Part shown: piece after piece, positions 1 to 6,242 of the stretch | How positions within the stretch are numbered: the first letter of the stretch is position 1 | How the letters are laid out: every line of letters starts with the position of its first letter | Source: Actinomycetota bacterium | Lineage (GTDB): Bacteria; Actinomycetota; Acidimicrobiia; Acidimicrobiales; AC-14 | Length of the DNA stretch: 64,000 nucleotides | Assembly (NCBI GenBank): GCA_040754375.1 | Contig: JBFMCT010000003.1 | Location: 1 to 64,000, forward strand | Direction: 5' to 3' | Program-made: the position numbers and the translations under genes | Notes under the pieces: model-generated | Told to the model about the DNA's origin: nothing | Database searches by the model: none | The model's input: only the letters and a program-made list of their open reading frames with translations

Positions 1-50
1 TGTGAGACGCTGACATGTTGGTGGTCCTCCTTCTCAACTCGGTTGGTTGA

Positions 51-383
51 CACCCCGAGCCTGCCTCACGGCAGGGACGAGGTGGAGGACCGCCACTCAA
101 GTTCTACGACGCTCGGGACAACCTCGCGATCCATCCAGACTCCTACAGCCAGCACTTCCAGCGGCTCGTCGATGCATCGAGCGTCCCTCGCATCAGGCCG
201 CACGACCTGAGGCACACGCACGCCACGATCCTCCTCAATGCCGGCGTGCCGGCGAAGGTCGTGAGCGAACGCCTCGGCCACGCCAACGTGGCGTTCACCA
301 TGAGCGTCTACCAGCACGTCCTCCCCGGCATGCAGGCCGACGCTGCCCACATCTTCGCCAAGGTCGTGTTCGGCGACAGCTGA
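51..383 (+). pseudogene. Tyrosine recombinase (phage integrase) C-terminal remnant
   Basis: The frame ending at the TGA at 381-383 reads as the catalytic C-terminus of a tyrosine recombinase. It contains HDLRHTHATILL (catalytic Arg and His box), then VSERLGHANV (second His) and SVYQHV with the nucleophilic Tyr. The frame is closed by a TGA at 48-50 and has no convincing start codon, so the N-terminal DNA-binding half and the first catalytic Arg are missing. About 110 codons remain of a protein usually 350-450 residues long. It lies at the edge of a metal-resistance block and probably marks an old integrative element. The upstream part could lie beyond the window if a frameshift rather than a deletion broke the gene. 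Confidence 0.8.
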
Positions 384-412
384 CGCTAAATCCGCGACCC
401 CGCGACCGCTGC

Positions 413-814
413 TTAGACGGGCCCTCGGCATGTCAGCGTCGGTAAAGCGCACGCCGCCACCGCATCATCGGCAGGCTTACGCTGAGCCGCGACGATGCGA
501 TCTCGAGAGGGATGTCCACACATCAGCGCTCCGACCACGACCGACATGGCGTGCAGCACGGCCGTCGCCAAGCTGATCCCGACCAGGATCGGATACGGCC
601 GATAGCGGCTCGCGAAGACGAACGCCATGAGTTGGCTGTTGTCGCCGAGCTCCCCGACGAAGATCACTCCGAAGCTCACAAGCAAGGCGAGCAAAGGGGT
701 CGTCCGGGTAGCTGCCCCGAGGAGTGGGGCTGCCTCGACCGGGCATCGACGTGCGATGCCGGTCGAAGGTCTGCTCCTGCTACCGAAGCAGGCCCGGGGA
801 CCGGCGCTCGTCAC
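413..814 (-). pseudogene. GDT1/TMEM165-family (UPF0016) cation transporter, half gene
   Basis: The middle of this reading frame reads LLALLVSFGVIFVGELGDNSQL and then a second hydrophobic stretch ending in SVVVGALM. This matches the first half of GDT1/UPF0016 proteins, which carry an E-x-G-D-K/R-S/T motif and move Mn2+ or Ca2+ across membranes. Family members have two such repeats in about 190-220 residues. Here only one repeat is present and the sequence after it is not hydrophobic, so the gene looks truncated or frameshifted. The usual K/R of the motif is N. The first ~40 codons are unlike the family; a TTG near 704 could be the real start. It is probably non-functional. Confidence 0.6.
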
Positions 815-1002
815 TCATGCCGACCGGCCCACGCTCGGCGAGCCTGCTGACCTGGTCGACCTCTTCCTCGGGAAGGAGGCCCGCTGCGACGTCATGGATG
901 TCCGCATGGGGCGCATGCCGCCGCTCGTGGCCATCGAGCGTGTTCCTGCGACTTGGCGCTCGTGACCCGTCGAGGCAGCGCCCACGTTCCTACTGATTGT
1001 CC

Positions 1003-2268
1003 TTACGTTGAGACGCCCGAGGTGGCCGCTGGTTCCGGAGCACGAACACTTCCCGTCGCCGGACCCGGGGCCAGCTCCGATCGGAAGGCCCCGAGCCCGA
1101 CGAGCGCCGCTACGACAGCCGCTGCGGCGAAGATCGTGAGCGCAGTTCCGAAGCCGAGCGGTAGCAGTGCCTGGAACACGAGGCTGCCTGTCCCCAAGCC
1201 CATGAAGAGCGTGAAGACGTTGAGCGCCATCGCTTGGCCACGGTTCGGGGACAGGTCGGTGACGATCCCCGCGAGAAGCGGCTGGGTGAGGTCGTAGCCC
1301 AAGGACAGCAATGCCACCGCGAACACGGCGAGTCCGACGGGGATGGACACCGCAAGGACGCCAGCTGCGATCGCAGCAACCGTGAGTCCCAGCGGTATGA
1401 GCCGCGCTCTGCCTCGCTCGTCAGCGAGGCGGCCGACCAGAGGGCCGAGGAGGAAGCCAGGGATCCCGTAGCCCAGTAGGGCGAAACCGATGCCTGCCTC
1501 GCTCAGCGCGTAACGGTCGACCAGGTAGACACCGAGCCAGGTGTAGATCCCTGCGTGTAGGACTGCGTTGAACAGCACGTACGCGTACGTCCGTCGGGCG
1601 CGTCGAGCTCGCAACAGCGCCAGGTAGCTCCGGGCGACCGCGCGGACTGGCCGAGGCTGAGCCGCTGGACGGTTGCCGAGAAGGCGGCGATGACGCCAGA
1701 GCACGGTCAGGACCCCGGCTCCCAACGCCGAGACGATGAGGTACAGGCCCCGCCACCCAACGGCCGGCTCGAGGAGCGCTCCAGCGCTGGAACCGACCGC
1801 GATCCCTCCCGCCATGGCGCCGAACACCCATCCGAGGGCGTGACCCCGTCGTTCGAAGGGAAACACGTCGCCGACCAGGGCCAAGGCGATCGGGACGATG
1901 CCGCTGGACCCGATGGCGATGAGCGCTCGTGCACCGAGGAAGCCGCCGGCGCTATCGGCAAGTGTCGCCAGGGCAGTCAGCGCCACGAAGGCGCTCATCG
2001 ACCCAAGGATCACCTGGCGTCGACCGACTCGGTCCGAGAGCGGTCCCCACACCAGCACCATGGCGCCGTACGGGATGAGATAGGCGGGCTCGATGAACCC
2101 CATGAAACGCGGAGTGACGTCGAAGATCTCGGCGAGGACGGGGATCAACGGCGCCACCATGAATGCCTGGAAGAACACCAGGAAGGTCGCCGCCGTGAGC
2201 ACGCGTAGGAGGCGACCAAGCTGCGCTGCTGGCAGTGCGTCCTGACGGCCGTCGCGGCTACCGATCAC
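1003..2268 (-). CDS. MFS transporter, 421 aa
   Basis: This is a 12-helix major facilitator superfamily transporter. After a short N-terminus (IGSRDGRQ) it alternates hydrophobic helices with the loop motif GPLSDRVGRRQVI between TM2 and TM3, the signature of MFS drug and metabolite exporters. A related GRLADERGRARLI loop follows in the second half. The open frame runs further upstream, but that part overlaps the ATPase gene. The GTG at 2268 starts 2 bases past the ATPase stop and is the sensible start. It is last in a copZ-like/ATPase/MFS operon and was probably acquired with it. Its substrate cannot be read from sequence; metal-linked efflux is inferred only from context. Confidence 0.85.
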   Translation of the reverse strand: MIGSRDGRQDALPAAQLGRLLRVLTAATFLVFFQAFMVAPLIPVLAEIFDVTPRFMGFIEPAYLIPYGAMVLVWGPLSDRVGRRQVILGSMSAFVALTALATLADSAGGFLGARALIAIGSSGIVPIALALVGDVFPFERRGHALGWVFGAMAGGIAVGSSAGALLEPAVGWRGLYLIVSALGAGVLTVLWRHRRLLGNRPAAQPRPVRAVARSYLALLRARRARRTYAYVLFNAVLHAGIYTWLGVYLVDRYALSEAGIGFALLGYGIPGFLLGPLVGRLADERGRARLIPLGLTVAAIAAGVLAVSIPVGLAVFAVALLSLGYDLTQPLLAGIVTDLSPNRGQAMALNVFTLFMGLGTGSLVFQALLPLGFGTALTIFAAAAVVAALVGLGAFRSELAPGPATGSVRAPEPAATSGVST

Positions 2269-2270
2269 TG

Positions 2271-4721
2271 TCAGGCCTCGGAGGCGGCGGGCCCGGTGCG
2301 GCCGACGCTGCCGATCGCCTGGAACAGCAACGATGGCCGCCCGCCGAGGGAGTTCACGAAGATCGTGGTGACCGAGAGCGCCATGGCGATCATCGCCCAA
2401 ACGGGCTGGACGAGCCCGGTCGCGGCGAGCGGGATGCCGATGCCGTTGAACACGAAGGCAAGGGCGACGTTCTGGCGCGTGCGGCGGTAGCTCGACCGGC
2501 TGATCTCCCGCGCGGTGAGCACGGCCGAGACGTCGTCGCGCAAGATGATGACGTCAGCCGACTCCACAGCGATGTCGGTGCCGCCGCCCATAGCGATGCC
2601 GACGTCGGCCTGCATCAGGGCGGGGGCGTCGTTGATGCCATCACCCACCATCGCCACTCGGTTGCCATCGGCTTGGAGGCGACGAACGATGTCGGCCTTC
2701 CCATCGGGCAGCACGGCGGCGTGGACGTCATCGATCCCCACGCGCTCGGCCACGGCGCGCGCTGTCTCGGCATTGTCCCCGGTGACCAGGATGGGCTCCA
2801 TGCCGACGGCCCGCATCCTCCGGACCGCCTCGGCGGCGTCGGGTCGGAGCTCGTCCCCGAGTGCGACAGCGCCGACGAACACGCCGTCGACGGCGACGGC
2901 CGCGACGGTGTGGCCGCCCCGCTCCAGCGGTTCAATGACGGCATCAATCTCGTTCCCTGTGACGTTCCGATCCGCGAGGAACTGCCGGCGGCCGACAAGC
3001 ACGTGACGACCGCCGATCGTCGCATCGACACCGAACCCGGTGACGGATTCGAAGTGCTCGGCGTCCGCGACGGGGAGGCCGCGAGACCGCGCGGCGTCGA
3101 CGATCGCCCGAGCCAACGGGTGTTGGGACGGGCTCTCGGCGGCGGCGGCTAGGGCGAGTAGGCCCTCGGCTGAGCCACCGGTGGCCGGCATGACTTCGCG
3201 CACGACAGGTCGGCCCTCGGTGAGGGTGCCCGTCTTGTCGAGCACGACCTTGCGAATCTCGCCGAAGGTCTGGAACGCCTCGCCTGTACGCATGATGACG
3301 CCTAGGTCGGCGGCTTCGCCGGCTGCTCGCACGATGGCGAGCGGTGCCGCGATCCCAACTGCGCACGGGTAGCCCATGACGAGCACGGAGATGCCGGCGA
3401 ACACGGCCCGGCGGACGTCGGGCTCTCCGTCGAGCAGCGCGGACGCGGCGAGCCAGGCGACAAGTGCACCGGCCGCGACCAATAGGACCGTAGGCGTGTA
3501 GACCCGCAGAACCCGGTCGACGAGGTGGAGGATGCCGGGCTTGAGCGCTCGGGCGTCCTCGACGTGGCGGACGACCTGGGACAAGAAGCTGTCCGCACCG
3601 ACGCGCACCACCCGCACGACCAAAGTGCCGTCACCATTGATCGACCCGCCGATCACCTCATCGCCGACGGAGCGTTCGACAGGCACGGGCTCGCCGGTCA
3701 CCAGCGCCAGATCGACGGCGGAGTGGCCGCTCTTCACCTGGCCGTCGACGGGGATTCGCTCGCCGGGCCGGATTCGGACGAGGTCGCCGAGCTGGACTTC
3801 TGCGATCGGGACGTCGCGCTCGCGCCCGTCGCGCACGACACGAGCCGTATCGGGTTGCAGGTCGAGCAGCTTCTTGACCGCCTGGCTCGACCGAGTCTTG
3901 ACCAGCAGGGACAGCCACTCCGAGAAGATGTGGTAGTTCGCGACCAGCACGCTCACCGCGAAGAACGGTGCCGTCGGGTAATCGTCGAGCACGCCGGTGA
4001 GGCCGACGATGCCGCCGACAATGCCGGCGAAGGCGCCGACCTCTAACAGGACGTGCTGGTTGAGGATCCCGCGCCGACCCGACTGGTACGCCATGCGCAG
4101 GATGTGGGGTGCCACGCCGAACACGACCGCGAGCGCCAGAGCACCGGTAATCCAGCCCGCCGCAGTCTCATCGATGGCCCCCGTGGCGCGGCCGGCGATC
4201 GCCAGGGCGGCAGGGGCGACGAGCGCGAACGCTCCGCCAAGCGCGCTGCCTCGGCCCGCGGGGCGCAGGATCGCGTAGGCAACCGGGACCATGAGCACCA
4301 CGACCGAGGCCGGCACGAGCACCGACCACACACCCGTCACGTTCGCTATGAGAGCGATCGCAGCCAGACTGGCGCCGGCTGCCACAAGGAGGCGCTGACC
4401 CTCGCGAACGAGGTCGGCCTCCTCTTCCTCGAAGGGCCGCAGCTTGCGCGGGTCGTAGAGGTCGTAGCCGATGTCGCGCAGGATGGTCAGGATGTCGGCC
4501 GGCGCGATGACCCTCGGGTCGTAGTCCACCAGCGCCTGCTCATGGGTGAGGCTCACCGCCACCTTGTCCACGCCAGCCTCGCGACCCAGCGCCTTCTCGA
4601 TCGTGCCGGTGCACAATGAGCAGTGGAGCCCAGCGATGCGCGCGCGGATGCGGGCGCGGCCCTCGAGGTGGCTCGGCTCCTCCGCCCAGAGCTGCTCCGT
4701 GTCCGGCGCAACGGTGCTCAT
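2271..4721 (-). CDS. P1B-type heavy-metal-translocating ATPase with YPC motif, 816 aa
   Basis: The protein pumps a transition-metal ion across the membrane using ATP. It begins with one HMA domain (GLHCSLC, Cys34 and Cys37), then transmembrane helices from about residue 108. Next come the actuator loop TGEP (342-345), the phosphorylation site DKTGT (Asp495), the SPSQHP nucleotide-binding His (534) and the hinge GDGIND (693-698). The metal-binding helix carries Tyr451-Pro-Cys453 where copper ATPases have CPC. The last helices have FN (758-759) and MALSV (780-784) rather than the YN and MxxSS typical of Cu(I) pumps. Metal specificity is therefore uncertain. The ATG overlaps the stop of the CopZ-like gene (ATGA), so the two are translationally coupled. 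Confidence 0.93.
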   Translation of the reverse strand: MSTVAPDTEQLWAEEPSHLEGRARIRARIAGLHCSLCTGTIEKALGREAGVDKVAVSLTHEQALVDYDPRVIAPADILTILRDIGYDLYDPRKLRPFEEEEADLVREGQRLLVAAGASLAAIALIANVTGVWSVLVPASVVVLMVPVAYAILRPAGRGSALGGAFALVAPAALAIAGRATGAIDETAAGWITGALALAVVFGVAPHILRMAYQSGRRGILNQHVLLEVGAFAGIVGGIVGLTGVLDDYPTAPFFAVSVLVANYHIFSEWLSLLVKTRSSQAVKKLLDLQPDTARVVRDGRERDVPIAEVQLGDLVRIRPGERIPVDGQVKSGHSAVDLALVTGEPVPVERSVGDEVIGGSINGDGTLVVRVVRVGADSFLSQVVRHVEDARALKPGILHLVDRVLRVYTPTVLLVAAGALVAWLAASALLDGEPDVRRAVFAGISVLVMGYPCAVGIAAPLAIVRAAGEAADLGVIMRTGEAFQTFGEIRKVVLDKTGTLTEGRPVVREVMPATGGSAEGLLALAAAAESPSQHPLARAIVDAARSRGLPVADAEHFESVTGFGVDATIGGRHVLVGRRQFLADRNVTGNEIDAVIEPLERGGHTVAAVAVDGVFVGAVALGDELRPDAAEAVRRMRAVGMEPILVTGDNAETARAVAERVGIDDVHAAVLPDGKADIVRRLQADGNRVAMVGDGINDAPALMQADVGIAMGGGTDIAVESADVIILRDDVSAVLTAREISRSSYRRTRQNVALAFVFNGIGIPLAATGLVQPVWAMIAMALSVTTIFVNSLGGRPSLLFQAIGSVGRTGPAASEA

Positions 4722-4939
4722 CGCTCGGCCGGGTCGGAGCGTTCATAGCCAGCGTCCGCCAGGCGGCTAGCGATCGTCTCGGCCGTGACGAGGGACGGGT
4801 CGTACTCGAGGCGGATCACGCCGCTTTGGTGGTCAGCCTGGACGCTCTGCACGCCGTCGAGGCGGCCGAGAACCGAGGAGATGCGCTGCTCGCATCCGGT
4901 GCAGTTCATCCCGGTCACGGTCAGGGAAAGCGGTGTCAT
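4718..4939 (-). CDS. HMA-domain metallochaperone, CopZ-like, 73 aa
   Basis: This small soluble protein is a single heavy-metal-associated domain: a beta strand, then VTGMNCTGC with both metal-binding cysteines, then the two helices and strands of a ferredoxin-like fold, ending in DAGYERSD. Such chaperones carry Cu(I) or a similar ion to the partner ATPase, whose gene overlaps the end of this one. I chose the ATG at 4939 rather than the longer frame to 4990, because GAGGAG lies 8 bases upstream of it and the longer frame would run into the regulator-binding palindrome. It is the first gene of the operon controlled from the divergent MerR promoter. Confidence 0.88.
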   Translation of the reverse strand: MTPLSLTVTGMNCTGCEQRISSVLGRLDGVQSVQADHQSGVIRLEYDPSLVTAETIASRLADAGYERSDPAER

Positions 4940-4974
4940 GCCATGCTCCTCATGGGGAGAGTGTGCTTGTCTGC

Positions 4975-5006
4975 ACGGTAGACCTTCCATCCGGATGGAA
5001 GGTCAA
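4975..5006 (-). promoter_or_regulatory. MerR-type promoter and 24-bp operator for the metal operon
   Basis: Positions 4981-5004 are a perfect 24-bp palindrome with half-sites GACCTTCC and GGAAGGTC, the form bound by CueR/ZntR-type regulators. On the minus strand TTGACC (5006-5001) is followed after 20 bases by TACCGT (4980-4975). This is the stretched spacer that MerR-family activators correct by twisting the DNA. A transcript starting near 4968 would give the CopZ-like gene a leader of about 30 bases. The MerR gene lies divergently at 5099, so one site can serve both genes. Confidence 0.87.
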
Positions 5007-5098
5007 GACTAGAGTGCGGCCTCATGGATGACACCGAGGCGACCCGGCACGAGCCGCCTACCCTTCCGCCTGAAGGGAATGTTGGAACGGAGACGCGG

Positions 5099-5515
5099 AT
5101 GCGGATCGGCGAGCTCGGCAAACGGCTGGCAGTGAACCCGAAGACCATCCGGTACTACGAGGGCATCGGCCTGCTCCCCCAACCCGAGCGCACGGCCTCC
5201 GGCTACCGCACCTACGACGAGGAGGACGTCGAGCGACTCACCTTCATCAAGGCCGCGCAACGGCTCGGCATCACGCTCGACGAGATCCGCGAGATCCTCG
5301 CCTTCCGGGAGAGGGGCGAACGACCGTGCAAGTACGTCCGTCGCGTGCTTCGCCGCGAAGTGGCCGAGATCGACCAGCGACTCGCCGACCTCACTGCCCT
5401 TCGGGACGAGCTCGTCGCACTCGAACGAATGGCCGACCAGCTTCCGGAGTCACGGCCTGGCACCTGTGGGCTGATCGATCATGTCCGCCAGCGGCAAGGC
5501 GCCCTGCCGACGTAG
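5099..5515 (+). CDS. MerR-family heavy-metal-responsive regulator, 138 aa
   Basis: This is a metal-sensing transcriptional activator. The N-terminus MRIGELGKRLAVNPKTIRYYE is the winged-helix DNA-binding domain, followed by GYRTYDEEDVERLTFI and a long dimerisation helix. Candidate metal ligands are the Cys in ERPCKYV at the start of the dimer helix and the Cys in PGTCGL near the end, similar in placement to MerR/ZntR. It lacks the paired C-terminal cysteines of CueR. The frame also allows an ATG at 5024. I prefer 5099 because family members begin at this motif and GGAG lies 6 bases before it. It is divergent from the chaperone/ATPase operon and should act at the palindrome between them. Confidence 0.9.
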   Translation: MRIGELGKRLAVNPKTIRYYEGIGLLPQPERTASGYRTYDEEDVERLTFIKAAQRLGITLDEIREILAFRERGERPCKYVRRVLRREVAEIDQRLADLTALRDELVALERMADQLPESRPGTCGLIDHVRQRQGALPT

Positions 5516-5530
5516 AGATCGGTCTCGAAC

Positions 5531-5935
5531 CTAGCCGGGTGCTTGCGGGTGGCCGCTGGCTTCGTCGAGCACCTCCGCGAGTAGAGCTTGGGCCCGGCGG
5601 TGGATCTCCTGATCGGGCCGATCTGTAGACCGACTTGCCGGACGGGTCGGTGAGGTCCCAGTCGAGGTCGCGGCGTGGCCGGGAACACCAGGCACGCTTC
5701 GCGGCAGCCCATCGTGAGATCACGTCAGCTCCACGTGCAGCCTCGTCGGTGAGCGGGTTCGGAAACTCCTTGCACACGTTCGGGCCCCGCTCGGTGAGGC
5801 ATCCGTGCGACGGCGGGGTTGGTGTCCTCGCCTAGTGCGGAGCCGGCCGATCGCATGACCACCCGTCTCCCGCGCCATGGCGGTCGAGCAGCACCCGCGC
5901 GACGACGTTGGTCACGGTGGTCGAGACCGTCCTCC
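5531..5935 (-). pseudogene. arsC: Arsenate reductase (LMW-phosphatase type) with several frameshifts
   Basis: Joining three frames on the minus strand rebuilds the C-terminal three quarters of a thioredoxin-type ArsC. In order they read VARVLLDRHGAG, VVMRSAGSALGEDTNPAV, EFPNPLTDEAARGADVI, TMGCREACLVFP, DLDWDLTDPSGKSV, and finally DQEIHRRAQALLAEVLDEA up to a TAG at 5531. The N-terminal P-loop with the catalytic Cys is not found. The gene is therefore both truncated and frameshifted and cannot make active enzyme. It lies between the MerR gene and the initiator tRNA gene and belongs to the same metal-resistance remnant. I recognise nothing in the rest of 5516-6088. Confidence 0.78.
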
Positions 5936-6088
5936 GCGGCGACGGCAACCGCGACGAACGCAGCCGCCAGCCGGACCCCCAGGGCGACAGCACGTGCCCA
6001 CCCTTCGTGGGCTGTCCCAGGTGTTCCCCACCGCCGGAGCTGCCACTCGTTAGACAACCCGTTAGACACAGCCCGTTTCGGACACCAG

Positions 6089-6122
6089 AGAGGCCCTCCC
6101 CGATTGATCGGAAAGGGCCTCT
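6089..6122 (-). terminator. Hairpin downstream of the tRNA gene
   Basis: A 9-bp perfect stem (AGAGGCCCT at 6089-6097 and AGGGCCTCT at 6114-6122) encloses a further CCGAT/ATCGG pairing in the loop. It lies 17 bases past the CCA end of the tRNA gene in its direction of transcription, as expected for a terminator. No clear T-run follows it. Confidence 0.6.
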
Positions 6123-6138
6123 GACCTGGGCTTCTCGT

Positions 6139-6215
<77 letters not shown>

Positions 6216-6242
6216 GCGGTTGTAGCCATGTTAGCACCGGCC

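Noticed and set aside
814-1002. Possible minus-strand small gene (HERRHAPHADIHDV) between the GDT1 remnant and the MFS gene
   Set aside because: The frame has no start codon and no known motif, and it could be chance in this sequence.
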